DNA of 64,000 nt from an uncultured Bacteroidota bacterium (GCA_902793295.1 CADBDA010000007.1:1-64000); one strand, 5' to 3'; shown: positions 27,704 to 37,081, counted from the first letter of the stretch. Notes: a model not told the origin generated them from the letters alone. Numbers and translations are program-made.

Positions 27704-29656
27704 ATGCGGAATCCGCTGGTACCTGTCGTTCTGCTCCTCATCGTCGTCATCCTGTTGTGCGAGCTGCCCTTCGGATGGGTGTCGTGCTGCTTCGCTCCCG
27801 AGCGTTCGCCACAGCACTATAGCCATTATGTGTCCGAACAGAACTGGATGCGCATTCGTGTTGCCGAAACGCCTTCCCAACATCAGCGGACGGTCCATCT
27901 GGTGGCCGAAGTGCTGGAAATAGCGGACAGCAACGGCACGCCTCACGACTGCCATGGCAAATTGCTGGTCTATTTGATGAAGGACAGCCTTTCGACATCG
28001 GTGCCCGACTATGGCGACGAACTGCTGTTGCTGGCGTCGCCACGGCTGCCTTCGGCCGACGACAACCCACACCAGTTCAACTACCGGCGCCACCTGCACA
28101 ACAAGGGTATCAGCCACACCGCCTTCGCCTCGCCCTCGGCCATCCGGCTACTGCAACACGACAGCCACGGCCTGATGTCCGCCGTCAGCATGCTGCGCCA
28201 ACGGCTGGTGCAGGTGATTCGTCTGAGCAGCCTCACGCCCGCGCAGCAGGGCATCGCCGAGGCGCTCTTTCTGGGTTGGGACGACGACCTGGCGCCCGAA
28301 ACGCAGTCGCAGTTTCGCCAGGCGGGCATCACCCACCTGCTCTGCGTGTCGGGTTTGCATGTGGGCATCGTGGCGTTGCTGGTGGGCTACCTGCTTTCCT
28401 TTATCGGCAACCACCGCCGCGGTCGCATCGTCAAAGGGTGCGTCACGCTGCTGGTCATCTGGAGCTTTGTGCTGCTCACCGGCATGGCGCCTGGTACCAT
28501 GCGCGCCGGACTCATGTTCAGCTTTATCACCGTGGGTCGCATGGCTTTTTCGCGGCCGCCCACGCTCAACGCGCTGGCCGCTTCGGCATTGGTGCTACTG
28601 GTAGCCAATCCGTTGCTGCTTTTCGATGTGGGCTTCCAGCTTTCCTATGCCGCCGTGCTGGGCATCGTGCTGCTCATGCCCGGTTTCCAATCGCTGCTGC
28701 CTGCCATCACTTCCGATGAAGGCTGGCGCCGAAAAGCGCAACTGCTGCTGCACAAAGTCGCCTCGCTGTTCTTTGTCAGCCTGTCGGCCCAACTGGCCAC
28801 AACGCCGTTCATCCTTTTCTATTTTCACCAGTTCCCCGTCTATTTCCTTATCGCCAATATGGTGGTGGTCCCCTTTGCGGGATTGCTGCTGGGCAGCGTC
28901 ATTCTGATGGTGGCGTTGGCATGGTGGCCCGCCGTGTTCGCCTTGCTGGGTGGCGTGGTGTCGGCCGAAATTGCCGCCACCGAATGGGTCACCTCGCTTG
29001 TGGCGCGCCTGCCCCATGCGCTGATTCAAGACATCTGGTTCGACCCTTGGATGTTTGTTCTGACGCTGGCAATGACCTTGTTGGTGGGTTTTGCCTTGGT
29101 GCGACGCAGCTGGCGGCCGTTGTCGGCTGCACTGGCCTCGGCTGTCGTCTTGGCGGCCTATGCCCGCGTGGTCGAATCACGCTTCGCCGCACAGAGCCAC
29201 TTCGATGTCTACCGGCTGGGCAACCGCACCGCTGTCGAATTCTTTGCCGGCCATCAGAGCTATCTGCTCTGCGACAGCACCGTGGCGGCGCACCCCGAAG
29301 CCATCAATTACCAGACCTCCGGCAACAGGCGCTACCGTCAGGCACATGCCACCACGGTACTGCCGCTCGACACGCTCTTCTCCGACGACCGTCTCATGGT
29401 GGCCGACCGCTGGGTGAGCTTCGACGGACGCACTTTCCGCATCGTCGACCGCTCCAATTGCCGTCAACACTCCATGGCGCGACCGCATGTCGACTATCTG
29501 CTGCTGCGCGAAAGCCCTTATCTCACTGTCGGCGAACTGCAACAGCAGTACGATTTCGACACGTTGCTTATCGCATCGCAGAACTCACAACGGCGCCGGT
29601 CGGCATGGCGGGCACAATGCGACAGTTTGGACGTGCCTTACATCGATTGCCGGTAA
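27704..29656 (+). CDS. comEC: ComEC/Rec2-family DNA-uptake channel protein
   Basis: This 650-residue membrane protein matches the ComEC/Rec2 family, which conducts single-stranded DNA across the inner membrane during natural transformation. An N-terminal DUF4131-like soluble part (about residues 50-150, with QFNYRRHLHNKGI) precedes the competence domain, whose core is LFLGWDDDLAPETQSQFRQAG and HLLCVSGLHVGIVALL (near residue 184-224). Ten or so transmembrane helices follow. The C-terminal part after about residue 500 is shorter than a full metallo-beta-lactamase-like domain, as is common in Bacteroidota. Whether this organism is transformable cannot be told. It shares a probable transcript with the acetylation genes. 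Confidence 0.8.
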   Translation: MRNPLVPVVLLLIVVILLCELPFGWVSCCFAPERSPQHYSHYVSEQNWMRIRVAETPSQHQRTVHLVAEVLEIADSNGTPHDCHGKLLVYLMKDSLSTSVPDYGDELLLLASPRLPSADDNPHQFNYRRHLHNKGISHTAFASPSAIRLLQHDSHGLMSAVSMLRQRLVQVIRLSSLTPAQQGIAEALFLGWDDDLAPETQSQFRQAGITHLLCVSGLHVGIVALLVGYLLSFIGNHRRGRIVKGCVTLLVIWSFVLLTGMAPGTMRAGLMFSFITVGRMAFSRPPTLNALAASALVLLVANPLLLFDVGFQLSYAAVLGIVLLMPGFQSLLPAITSDEGWRRKAQLLLHKVASLFFVSLSAQLATTPFILFYFHQFPVYFLIANMVVVPFAGLLLGSVILMVALAWWPAVFALLGGVVSAEIAATEWVTSLVARLPHALIQDIWFDPWMFVLTLAMTLLVGFALVRRSWRPLSAALASAVVLAAYARVVESRFAAQSHFDVYRLGNRTAVEFFAGHQSYLLCDSTVAAHPEAINYQTSGNRRYRQAHATTVLPLDTLFSDDRLMVADRWVSFDGRTFRIVDRSNCRQHSMARPHVDYLLLRESPYLTVGELQQQYDFDTLLIASQNSQRRRSAWRAQCDSLDVPYIDCR

Positions 29657-29722
29657 AACGCCCCCTTAAAAAACACACTTGCCAGTATTCAGAATCCGAT
29701 AGCGCACCGCACCATACCACAC

Positions 29723-29758
29723 AAAAAAATCCTCCACAATCGTGAAGGATTTTTTTTG
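29723..29758. terminator. bidirectional terminator between comEC and the threonine aldolase gene
   Basis: AAAAAAATCCT (29723-29733) and AGGATTTTTTT (29746-29756) form a stem with A- and T-runs on both sides, between the converging ends of the + strand comEC gene and the - strand aldolase gene. Confidence 0.8.
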
Positions 29759-29772
29759 TGTCATTTCTATGC

Positions 29773-30810
29773 TTAGCGCTTGCCGCCCATTCGGCGGTCC
29801 AGTGCAGCGAGGAATCCATGTATGTCCTCTTCGGTGGTGTCGAACGAGCACATCCAGCGTACCACGTTGGCCGCCTCGTCCCAATCGTAGAAGAAGTAGT
29901 CCTGCTGCAGTGCTGTCCACACCTCGTGCGGCAGTTGCACAAAGACGCTGTTCACCTGGACGGGATACATCACCTTCACCTGCGGGAACGAACGCTTCAA
30001 CTCGTTGTAGAGCAGCTGCGCCATGCGGTTGCTGTGTTCGGCGTTGCGGCGCCACAGGTCGGTACCCAGATACACTTCGAATTGGGCCGCCATATAGCGC
30101 ATCTTCGAGCAAAGCTGGCCCATCTGCTTGCGACGGTATTTCAGCTCCACGTCGAGTGCAGGGTTCAGTATCACGGCCGATTCGCCCATCAGCAGTCCGT
30201 TCTTGGTGCCGCCAAACGAGAGGCAGTCGACCCCCTGGTCGGTGGTCATCTCCTTGAACGAGCAGCCCAACGCCACAGCGGCATTGGCCAGGCGGGCGCC
30301 ATCCATGTGGAGGTACATCTGATAGCTGTGCGCCAATTCGGCAAGGGCGCGAATTTCGTCCAGCGTGTAGAGGGTTCCCAGTTCGGTGCTCTGTGCGATG
30401 CTGATGGCACGCGGCTGCGAGTGGTGCTCGAAGCCGAAGCCGTGCAGCTGGGTCTTCACCAGTTCGGGCGTCAGTTTGCCGTCGGGGGTGGGAACCGTCA
30501 GCAGTTTGCATCCCACTATGCGTTGCGGAGCGCCGCATTCGTCCACATGGATATGGGCAGTGTCGCTGCACACCACCGCATGGTGCGAACGGCACATGGC
30601 GTCGATATTCAGCACGTTGGCGCCGGTTCCGTTGAAGACGAAGTACACACTGGCCTGCTCACCAAAAGTCTGCTTGAACAGTTTGGTGGCACGTGCGCAG
30701 TATTCGTCGTCGCCGTATGCCAGCGCATGCTCCTGGTTGGCCGAAGCTATCGCTTCCAGCACTTCGGGGCTCACCCCCGAATGGTTGTCACTTCCAAATC
30801 CTCTTTTCAT
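29773..30810 (-). CDS. ltaE: low-specificity threonine aldolase-like PLP enzyme
   Basis: This 345-residue fold-type I PLP enzyme cleaves L-threonine or L-allo-threonine to glycine and acetaldehyde. The N-terminus GSDNHSGVSPEVLEAI, the loop FNGTGANVLN (59-68), the cofactor-binding LHMDGARLANA (168-178, with D170 and R173) and the Schiff-base lysine K203 in SFGGTKNGLLMG are all present. Length and order are normal. It lies 63 bases downstream of rho with no terminator in between, so the two may be co-transcribed. Its glycine product would feed the glycine cleavage system, whose H protein is encoded nearby at 33346. Confidence 0.9.
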   Translation of the reverse strand: MKRGFGSDNHSGVSPEVLEAIASANQEHALAYGDDEYCARATKLFKQTFGEQASVYFVFNGTGANVLNIDAMCRSHHAVVCSDTAHIHVDECGAPQRIVGCKLLTVPTPDGKLTPELVKTQLHGFGFEHHSQPRAISIAQSTELGTLYTLDEIRALAELAHSYQMYLHMDGARLANAAVALGCSFKEMTTDQGVDCLSFGGTKNGLLMGESAVILNPALDVELKYRRKQMGQLCSKMRYMAAQFEVYLGTDLWRRNAEHSNRMAQLLYNELKRSFPQVKVMYPVQVNSVFVQLPHEVWTALQQDYFFYDWDEAANVVRWMCSFDTTEEDIHGFLAALDRRMGGKR

Positions 30811-30873
30811 TATCTTATTTGCTTGGTAAAGTGTCCGATTCTATGGTAACAGGAATGTCCGTTGTCTATCGCC

Positions 30874-33036
30874 TCACTTGTCCATGGTGAAGATGAACTC
30901 CTCGTTGGTCTTGGTGTTGGCCATGAAACGGCGCAACATCTCCATTGCCTCTACGGGGTTCAGGTCGGTCAGCTGGTTGCGGAGCACCTGCATGCGCGAC
31001 AGAATATTCTGCGACACCAGCAGATCGTCGCGACGGGTCGACGACGAAACGATATCGATGGCTGGGAAGATGCGTTTGTTGGCCAGACGGCGATCCAGCT
31101 GCAGCTCCATGTTGCCGGTGCCCTTGAATTCCTCAAAGATGACGTCGTCCATCTTCGAGCCGGTCTCGGTCAGGGCTGTGGCGATGATGGTCAGCGAGCC
31201 GCCGTCCTCAATGTTGCGGGCAGCGCCGAAGAATCGTTTGGGCTTCTGGAGCGCGTTGGCTTCCACGCCGCCGCTCAGCACCTTGCCCGATGCGGGCTGC
31301 ACCGTGTTGTAGGCGCGGGCCAGACGGGTGATGGAATCGAGCACAATGACCACGTCGTGGTGGCATTCGGTCATGCGCTTGGCTTTCTCGAGCACGATAT
31401 TGGCGATGCGCACATGGCGTTCGGCGGGCTCGTCGAAAGTGGAGGCAATCACCTCGGCGTTGACGCTGCGCTGCATGTCGGTGACCTCCTCGGGGCGCTC
31501 GTCAATCAGCAGCACCATCAGGTAGACTTCGGGATGGTTGTAGGCTATGGCGTTGGCAATCTCCTTCAGCAGGGTGGTTTTACCGGTCTTGGGTTGTGCC
31601 ACGATAAGGCCGCGCTGACCTTTTCCGATGGGGGTGAAAAGGTCGACGATGCGGGTCGAGAGGGTCTCCTGCGGATGTCCCGTGAGCTGGAATTTCTCCT
31701 GCGGGAACAGCGGGGTGAGCGACTCGAAAGGCACACGGTCGCGTATCTCTTCCGGAAGCAAGCCGTTGATGCGCAGCACCTTCACCATGGGGAAATATTT
31801 CTCCATGTCGCGCGGCGGACGAATGGTGCATTGCACCGTGTCGCCGGGCTTCAAGCCGTAGGTGCGTATCTGCTGCTGGCTGACCTGGATATCGTCGGGC
31901 GATGCCAGGTAGTTGTAGTCCGACGAGCGGAGGAAACCATAGCCTTCGGGAGCTATCTCAAGCACGCCTTCAGCCTCCACGTAACCGTTGATTTCGAACG
32001 GGAATTCGGGACGACGGTTGTTGAACTGCTGTCCGTTACGCTGCTTGTTGTAATAGTTCACACCCGGCACCTGCATGGATTGTTGCCGCTGCTGGTAGTT
32101 ATGCTGTTGGTAATTGTTGTTCTGCTGTCCGTTGTTGTTCTGTTGCTGCGGGTTTTGCTGGGACGCAGTCGTATTCTTGGCGTCGTTGGCAGGGGTGTCG
32201 GTCTGCGCTGCCGTGTTGTCGTTGTCGGCGGCGGTGGCGTCCGTTTTCTGGTTTTTCGGTTTGCGACCGCGACGCTTTGCGGGCTTCTGCTCGCTATCGT
32301 TCGTTGTTTCGGCTGCCGGCTGGCTTTCGGGAGCGACTGTTTCGGCCGGTGCTGCAGGCGTTTCGTTTGCCGTTGCCGACGGCTGTTCAGGCTTTGGAGT
32401 TGTTGCCTCGACGGCTTCGGCCTGCTGTTTGCGCGGCGGACGGCCACGACGGCGCTTGGCGGGTGTCTCGGCAGGGGCCTCCTTGGTGGCGTCGACCGTC
32501 TGCGGCGCCGCTATCGTTGCCGTAGGCTGTTCGGCAGCCACTTCGCGCGGCTGGCGGTTTTCGTCGGCCACGGGGCGTTCGCTCTGCACCTGGTTGCGCT
32601 GCTGCATGTAGGCCTGAGGTGTCAACACATCGGGCACCATGGGCACTACCGGAATCTCCAGTTCGTTGATATCCACATGGAATGAATGATCCTCCTTGAT
32701 GTCATTCGCCGCATTTGTTGTGGCTGCGTTGGCATTGGAGGCCTGTGCATTTTGTTGGTAAGGACGGGGATTTTGCGACTCTTTCTTTTGTCGCGACTGA
32801 TAATTCTTCACATTCGACTCGGCAACGGGAACGGGTTTCAAACGGGCGCGATGGGGTTTCATGCGCTGTTCCTCTTTGCGGACCTCCTCTTGCGAGGGGT
32901 TGTTGGCCTGAGCATCCAAAATTTTATATATCAGTTCCTGGGGCTCCAAACGCGAGGTTCTAGAAACACCCAGCTCTTTTGCGATTTCGATGAGCTCAAT
33001 ATGAGCCTTGCTCGACAAATCAGATTTGCTGTACAT
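30874..33036 (-). CDS. rho: transcription termination factor Rho with long disordered N-terminal extension
   Basis: This 720-residue protein is the hexameric RNA helicase Rho. Residues 1-50 form the Rho-N helical domain ([17 protein letters not shown], then [10 protein letters not shown]). About residues 50-340 are a low-complexity insert rich in Gln, Asn, Ala, Thr, Pro and Lys with [12 protein letters not shown] basic patches and long QN-rich runs. The RNA-binding cold-shock-like domain follows ([20 protein letters not shown]), then the ATPase core with the P-loop PKTGKTTLL at about residue 480-488 and [16 protein letters not shown]. The E. coli protein has 419 residues and lacks the insert; a disordered extension is known in gut Bacteroides Rho and has been linked to condensate formation. 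It has its own promoter at 33179-33208. Confidence 0.97.
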   Translation of the reverse strand: MYSKSDLSSKAHIELIEIAKELGVSRTSRLEPQELIYKILDAQANNPSQEEVRKEEQRMKPHRARLKPVPVAESNVKNYQSRQKKESQNPRPYQQNAQASNANAATTNAANDIKEDHSFHVDINELEIPVVPMVPDVLTPQAYMQQRNQVQSERPVADENRQPREVAAEQPTATIAAPQTVDATKEAPAETPAKRRRGRPPRKQQAEAVEATTPKPEQPSATANETPAAPAETVAPESQPAAETTNDSEQKPAKRRGRKPKNQKTDATAADNDNTAAQTDTPANDAKNTTASQQNPQQQNNNGQQNNNYQQHNYQQRQQSMQVPGVNYYNKQRNGQQFNNRRPEFPFEINGYVEAEGVLEIAPEGYGFLRSSDYNYLASPDDIQVSQQQIRTYGLKPGDTVQCTIRPPRDMEKYFPMVKVLRINGLLPEEIRDRVPFESLTPLFPQEKFQLTGHPQETLSTRIVDLFTPIGKGQRGLIVAQPKTGKTTLLKEIANAIAYNHPEVYLMVLLIDERPEEVTDMQRSVNAEVIASTFDEPAERHVRIANIVLEKAKRMTECHHDVVIVLDSITRLARAYNTVQPASGKVLSGGVEANALQKPKRFFGAARNIEDGGSLTIIATALTETGSKMDDVIFEEFKGTGNMELQLDRRLANKRIFPAIDIVSSSTRRDDLLVSQNILSRMQVLRNQLTDLNPVEAMEMLRRFMANTKTNEEFIFTMDK

Positions 33037-33178
33037 TAAAAAGAAATTAAGTGATAAAAATGAATCAACAGAAAATCAATTTTCCCGTCTGTTTCAAAAA
33101 ATAAAACTTATTGTAATTGTCTAGTAAATAGTTTTTTGGAGAAACAATTGGCCGAGTAACTGACCTCTTTTGACTTCA

Positions 33179-33208
33179 CAAAGATAGAAAAAAAAATCGA
33201 CTCACAAA
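33179..33208 (-). promoter_or_regulatory. rho promoter
   Basis: Read on the minus strand, TTTG (33208-33205), an 18-base spacer and TATCTTTG (33186-33179) fit the Bacteroidota sigma-ABfr consensus. The transcript would start near 33172, about 135 bases before the rho start codon. Confidence 0.65.
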
Positions 33209-33214
33209 AAAAAT

Positions 33215-33245
33215 TTTGCCAAACTGATTAAAAAGTGTATTTTTG
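33215..33245 (+). promoter_or_regulatory. gcvH promoter
   Basis: TTTG (33215-33218), a 19-base spacer and TATTTTTG (33238-33245) match the Bacteroidota consensus exactly. Transcription would start near 33252, giving a leader of about 95 bases. Confidence 0.75.
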
Positions 33246-33345
33246 AATGCTGAAAAAAAATCTCCGCAACAGATTCCTTTCAGCATAACAAACTGCAAAT
33301 CAAACAAAGAAATCAAAATAAGTAATTTAATTTAAACAGAAAATT

Positions 33346-33723
33346 ATGAATATTCCTGAAAATCTCAAGTACACCCAGGACGACGAATGGGTAAGAATGG
33401 AAGGTGACATTGCCGTTGTTGGCATTACCGATTACGCTCAGCACGAACTCGGCGACATCGTTTTCGTCGACGTCGACTGCGAAGGCGACACCATCGAAGC
33501 TGGCGAAGCTTTCGGTTCCATCGAAGCTGTCAAGACTGTTGCCGACCTGCTGATGCCCTGCACTGGCGAAGTGGTCGAATTCAACAGCGCCCTCGAGGAT
33601 GCTTCCTCCATCAACAACGATCCTTACGGCGAAGGCTGGATCATCAAATTCAAACCCGCCAACGCTGCCGACGTCAACGCTCTGCTCGACGCCGCTGCCT
33701 ATAAGGCAAAAATCGGTGCCTAA
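33346..33723 (+). CDS. gcvH: glycine cleavage system H protein
   Basis: This 125-residue lipoyl carrier shuttles the aminomethyl group of glycine between the P, T and L proteins. The lipoylation site is K63 in [16 protein letters not shown], flanked by the usual acidic residues, and the N-terminal [12 protein letters not shown] and [17 protein letters not shown] strands are typical. Length is normal. It stands alone: gcvT, gcvP and lpd are not next to it. A promoter with a perfect consensus lies about 100 bases upstream and a strong terminator follows. Confidence 0.97.
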   Translation: MNIPENLKYTQDDEWVRMEGDIAVVGITDYAQHELGDIVFVDVDCEGDTIEAGEAFGSIEAVKTVADLLMPCTGEVVEFNSALEDASSINNDPYGEGWIIKFKPANAADVNALLDAAAYKAKIGA

Positions 33724-33749
33724 TCGCCCGATATCATAATCCTATTCCA

Positions 33750-33776
33750 AAAGCCCTCCCCCACCGGAGGGCTTTT
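33750..33776 (+). terminator. terminator after gcvH
   Basis: AAAGCCCTCC (33750-33759) pairs with GGAGGGCTTTT (33766-33776), forming a GC-rich stem followed by a short T-run, 27 bases after the gcvH stop. Confidence 0.85.
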
Positions 33777-33956
33777 GCATATATTGTCTAGCCCATCATC
33801 GTCTTCCACTCCATCGGCGTCCCCACAAAGCACAGGTTCACTCTCCTGCTCCGACGGCAAGACAATCTTCCCTATTAATTTATAACAACTTCCTGCATTT
33901 AGGATTTGGTGCTGTTCGCAGACCTGCGAACATCTTGCATGTGAAAAAATAATACA

Positions 33957-33987
33957 AAAAAGCGGCTCCCGCAGGGGAACCGCTTTT
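33957..33987 (-). terminator. terminator after ilvE
   Basis: AAAAGCGGCTCCC (starting at 33957) pairs with GGGGAACCGCTTTTT (ending near 33987) with a small internal mismatch. It follows the ilvE stop on the minus strand and has A/T runs on both sides. Confidence 0.75.
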
Positions 33988-34012
33988 TCTTTCATTATAT
34001 AACCGTTTGTTT

Positions 34013-35026
34013 TCAGTCAACAATGACGTTCCAGTTGTGCTTGTCCTCGGCCTCGCCCAGCTGGATGGCGCGCAGGTGCTCGTACAGCTTGGTGCTGATG
34101 GGACCGGGTTTCTTGCCGAATTCGTAGCTCTTGCCGGCCTCGGGGTCGTCAATGCGCTCGATGGGGCTGATGACAGCGGCAGTACCGCAGGCACCGGCTT
34201 CCTGGCATTCGGCCAGCTCTTCGACGGCGATGGGACGACGCTCAACCTTGACGCCCATATCCTCGGCCAACTGCATAAGGCTCTTGTTGGTGATGGAAGG
34301 CAGAATGGAGGTCGACTTCGGGGTGATGTAGACACCGTCCTTGATGGCGAAGAAGTTGGCAGCGCCAGCCTCGTCGACATATTTCTTCTCTTTGGCATCC
34401 AGATAGAACTCGCAGGCGTACTGACCACCGTGGCAAGCCTCAGTGTGAGCCTTGAGAGAAGCAGCGTAGTTACCACCGACCTTGTAGATACCGGTTCCGA
34501 GAGGAGCCGAACGGTCATACTTGCGGGTGATGACATAGGGGTTGGCCTGGAAACCGCCCTTGAAGTAAGGTCCGACGGGGGTGACGAAGATGAGGAACAG
34601 GTACTCGTTGGCGGGTTTCACACCTACGGTGATACCGGTACCGATCATCAGAGGACGCAGATAGAGGCTTGCGCCGGTTCCGTAAGGAGGAATGAAGCGC
34701 TCGTTCATCTTCACGACCTTCTTGCACATCTCGATGAATTTGTCGGTGGGCATCTCGGGCATCATAATGCCGCGGCTGGTGCTCTGCATACGGGCAGCAT
34801 TCTCATCGGGACGGAACATACGGATCTTGCCATCCTTGCAACGGTAAGCCTTCAAGCCTTCGAACGACTCCTGGCCATAGTGCAAGCTGGAAGCAGCCAT
34901 ATGGATGTTAATGGTCTCTTCAGAGGAGATTTCAATCTCGCCCCATTTTCCGTCGCGATACCAGCAACGTACATTATAGTCCGTTTTTACGTAACCAAAC
35001 GGAAGGTTTTGCCAATCTATATTCAT
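34013..35026 (-). CDS. ilvE: branched-chain amino acid aminotransferase
   Basis: This 337-residue fold-type IV PLP enzyme makes leucine, isoleucine and valine from their keto acids with glutamate. It is of the eukaryote-like BCAT type: YGQESFEGLKAYR (50-62), ASLYLRPLMIGTG (119-131), and the lysine K182 in GTGIYKVGGNYAASLKAH. The C-terminal SILPSITNKSLMQLAEDMG and CGTAAVISPIERI segments are present. Length is normal. It is a single gene with its own promoter 40 bases upstream and a terminator. Confidence 0.95.
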   Translation of the reverse strand: MNIDWQNLPFGYVKTDYNVRCWYRDGKWGEIEISSEETINIHMAASSLHYGQESFEGLKAYRCKDGKIRMFRPDENAARMQSTSRGIMMPEMPTDKFIEMCKKVVKMNERFIPPYGTGASLYLRPLMIGTGITVGVKPANEYLFLIFVTPVGPYFKGGFQANPYVITRKYDRSAPLGTGIYKVGGNYAASLKAHTEACHGGQYACEFYLDAKEKKYVDEAGAANFFAIKDGVYITPKSTSILPSITNKSLMQLAEDMGVKVERRPIAVEELAECQEAGACGTAAVISPIERIDDPEAGKSYEFGKKPGPISTKLYEHLRAIQLGEAEDKHNWNVIVD

Positions 35027-35071
35027 GATAATTAATTTTTTATTAAAGTTTCACTTAATTTTGGGTGATTG

Positions 35072-35103
35072 CAAAGATAGACTAAAAAAGTGAATTGACC
35101 AAA
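35072..35103 (-). promoter_or_regulatory. ilvE promoter
   Basis: On the minus strand TTTG (35103-35100), a 20-base spacer and TATCTTTG (35079-35072) match the Bacteroidota consensus. The leader is about 40 bases. Confidence 0.7.
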
Positions 35104-35391
35104 CTTTTTCAGACTTTTAATTCACTAAAAAAGAAACAATAATTACGCCTCGGCGACCGCCATCGGCACAAAGGCCATAAATTGTTTTCCCATAAGCAAG
35201 CGCTCTCCATTTTTGTATATTTTTTTCCGACGATACTTGATCCGATTATCCAAATGCCATTTTTTTCATCTTCATGTAAATTATGATGTTTTTTTGCCAC
35301 CAACAGTAATGTAAGGACGCCAATAGGGAAAAATATTTCAAATCATTATCTCCTAAAGGCATGGAAATCAAAAATTATTATTACCTTTGCA

Positions 35392-35399
35392 AAACGGGA
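35392..35399 (+). promoter_or_regulatory. candidate -7 box for the gene at 35435
   Basis: TACCTTTG at 35392-35399 fits TAnnTTTG and is followed by AT-moderate DNA into the gene; the -33 element is not clear. Confidence 0.45.
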
Positions 35400-35434
35400 C
35401 CATATCAATAGACGAACACTAATACCGACCGAAA

Positions 35435-35914
35435 ATGAAGAAGATATCTATATTTTTTGCTGTTCTCTTTATGTTCGCATCGTATGCAGAAGCCCAAAGT
35501 TCGGCCGACAGCGTCAGCATACGTGGGAGAATCCTTTTGGATTTTGACGATATTGATGTTCCTGAACCTTTTTCGGGAGCAGAGCTATTCATCATGGATA
35601 AGGATAGCCACAGGTCTCTAGAACGGGCCACAACCAATAGCTTTGGTGAATTCACATTTCTCATGCCCAAGGGCGAATACTACATCGGTCTCTATGGGGT
35701 TCAGTACTACAAAGACTACTGGCTTTTCCCCGAAAAGGATTTCACCTGTATAATACCCCAATATCCATTCCGCAAAGTGGATGCACGGACAAATGTAACT
35801 TTGGACGAATGGACACTCGTTGTCAAAAGATACATTCAGCTCCCTTTTTGGTTTGGGCCAAACAGCGAAATGCAAAAGATGAAGATTGATGGAGTCAAGG
35901 TCACCGTTCACTAA
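35435..35914 (+). CDS. secreted protein with a carboxypeptidase-regulatory-like domain
   Basis: This 159-residue protein has a signal peptide (KISIFFAVLFMFASYAEAQ, cleavage after about residue 20). The mature part has SIRGRILLDFDD, then SGAELFIMDKDS and NSFGEFTFLMPKGEYYIGL, which is the pattern of a CarboxypepD_reg-like beta-sandwich common in Bacteroidota surface proteins. It probably acts in the periplasm or at the outer surface, but has no clear partner. It is the first of three small envelope genes. Confidence 0.6.
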   Translation: MKKISIFFAVLFMFASYAEAQSSADSVSIRGRILLDFDDIDVPEPFSGAELFIMDKDSHRSLERATTNSFGEFTFLMPKGEYYIGLYGVQYYKDYWLFPEKDFTCIIPQYPFRKVDARTNVTLDEWTLVVKRYIQLPFWFGPNSEMQKMKIDGVKVTVH

Positions 35915-35948
35915 AACAATAGGAAACATGCGTGCCTTTAGGTACGCG

Positions 35949-35958
35949 CCCCCCCCCC
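35949..35958. repeat. homopolymeric C10 tract
   Basis: Ten consecutive C residues lie between the genes at 35435 and 36121, 35 bases after the stop of the first. It is next to a near-palindrome (GCGTGCC...GGTACGC) at about 35931-35948. Such tracts are prone to length change. Confidence 0.8.
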
Positions 35959-36120
35959 GTTGCATACCTACGGCATCGCCTGCTGAACTTGCAAAAGAAA
36001 ACAAGAAAATGAATAGAAACAGGAAATAGTTTACATTGCACATACCCGTCTTCTGCAGGGCGTCGCACCTGCGTATCACATGGTTTGTCGACACTACATG
36101 AAACAACAGTTTTTAACATT

Positions 36121-36561
36121 ATGAAGAAAGCATTTTTAGCCTTCGTGGTGCTGTGCTGCATCGGGTTGACGGCCAGCTGCCAAGTCAGAAATACAAACGA
36201 ACTGAAAATTGACTCCATTCAGCTGAACGATGACACCAATGCCGTGGAATTGATTGACCCAATTCAAATAGATCCACAGTTTCCAGGAGGAGTGGATTCA
36301 ATGTACGCATTCATCGCACGCAATTTTCGCTTGCCACAAAGGTGCGATGGCGTAAAAGGCACGATATGGGTCCAATTTGTCATTGAAAGTGATGGTACTG
36401 TCTCGAATGCTGAAGTGATGCAAGGTATTGGCAATGAATACAACAAGGAAGCCCTGCGGGTGGTCCAAATGATGCCACGCTGGACACCAAGCAGATTTGC
36501 CGGAAGCAAAACTCCAATTCGGTCCCAATATGCTGTGCCCATCAAAATCGACTTTGAATAA
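36121..36561 (+). CDS. TonB C-terminal-domain lipoprotein
   Basis: This 146-residue protein has a short lipoprotein signal (lipobox LTASC, Cys20) and then a TonB C-terminal-like domain: FPGGVDSMYAFIARNFRLP, GTIWVQFVIESDGTVSNAEV and ALRVVQMMPRWTPSRFAGSK. The TonB-C fold here is without the proline-rich spacer and membrane anchor of true TonB. Such proteins occur in Bacteroidota as accessory envelope components; their role is not established. The frame is open from 36085, but the ATG at 36121 starts the signal peptide. Confidence 0.8.
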   Translation: MKKAFLAFVVLCCIGLTASCQVRNTNELKIDSIQLNDDTNAVELIDPIQIDPQFPGGVDSMYAFIARNFRLPQRCDGVKGTIWVQFVIESDGTVSNAEVMQGIGNEYNKEALRVVQMMPRWTPSRFAGSKTPIRSQYAVPIKIDFE

Positions 36562-36571
36562 TTCATATATA

Positions 36572-37081
36572 ATGAGCAACAGAAACAACAAACACAAAAA
36601 GAATATGGAAATACCCGATAACGCCATCAAGGTTTACAAAGATAACGTATGGGTATGGGTCGGCATACTCTCTATGGTCGTTATGGAAGCGTTGCTCGTA
36701 TGGCTTTTGTTTTCAGGCTCACTTACGACCTGGATATACGTATTTTTTGGAGCCGGGGCCGTCATTTGTCCTCTGGACATCATCTTCGATATCGTGAAAG
36801 CAAGAAACACCATTGTCGTCTGTCCCGATTTTGTGCGGATAGAACGCGCACAAAGTCTGACAAAGGACTACAAGTGGGAAAACATCGGCACGGTCGACAT
36901 CGAATGGTCCAGTATCAAACAGTTCTCGAAAGAATCTATAAGTAGATCTTATTACTACTACTTAAACTTAGATACGACCAATGGCAGGATGTATCGCTTT
37001 GCTGTAATGGAACCGACATGTCTCTTTCTGAAACGGCAACTGAGAATGTACCACAAGCAATATCGAAAACCGGAGAAATGA
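36572..37081 (+). CDS. small membrane protein, PH-domain-like
   Basis: I do not assign this 169-residue protein a function. After a charged N-terminus (SNRNNKHKK) there are two hydrophobic segments at about residues 25-45 and 50-70, then a basic soluble part with DFVRIERAQ, YKWENIGTVDIEW and YYYLNLDTTNGRMYRF, a pattern like bacterial PH-like (bPH) domains. The start at 36572 is 10 bases after the TonB-like gene; the ATG at 36605 is an alternative. It could be co-transcribed with that gene. Confidence 0.5.
   Translation: MSNRNNKHKKNMEIPDNAIKVYKDNVWVWVGILSMVVMEALLVWLLFSGSLTTWIYVFFGAGAVICPLDIIFDIVKARNTIVVCPDFVRIERAQSLTKDYKWENIGTVDIEWSSIKQFSKESISRSYYYYLNLDTTNGRMYRFAVMEPTCLFLKRQLRMYHKQYRKPEK

Larger units (their letters stand above)
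33037..33345. other. divergent regulatory region between rho and gcvH
   Basis: The 309 bases hold two back-to-back promoters (see the promoter entries at 33179-33208 and 33215-33245) and leaders of about 135 bases for rho and 95 bases for gcvH. No open frame or riboswitch-like fold was recognised. Confidence 0.6.
35027..35434. other. divergent intergenic region
   Basis: This 408-base stretch contains the ilvE promoter (35072-35103) and a candidate promoter for the gene at 35435 (35392-35399). The remaining 250 bases are AT-rich with no gene I can support; a 64-codon minus-strand frame at 35109-35303 has no recognisable features. Confidence 0.5.

Noticed and set aside
30862..32685. Long plus-strand open frame antisense to rho
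   Set aside because: Composition is skewed by the GC-rich codon use of the real gene and it has no recognisable domain; rho on the minus strand is unmistakable.
33246..33345. Glycine riboswitch upstream of gcvH
   Set aside because: The leader is under 100 bases and AT-rich, with no paired aptamer-like structure that I can see.
33720..33995. 91-codon minus-strand frame between gcvH and ilvE
   Set aside because: It overlaps both terminators and has no recognisable features.
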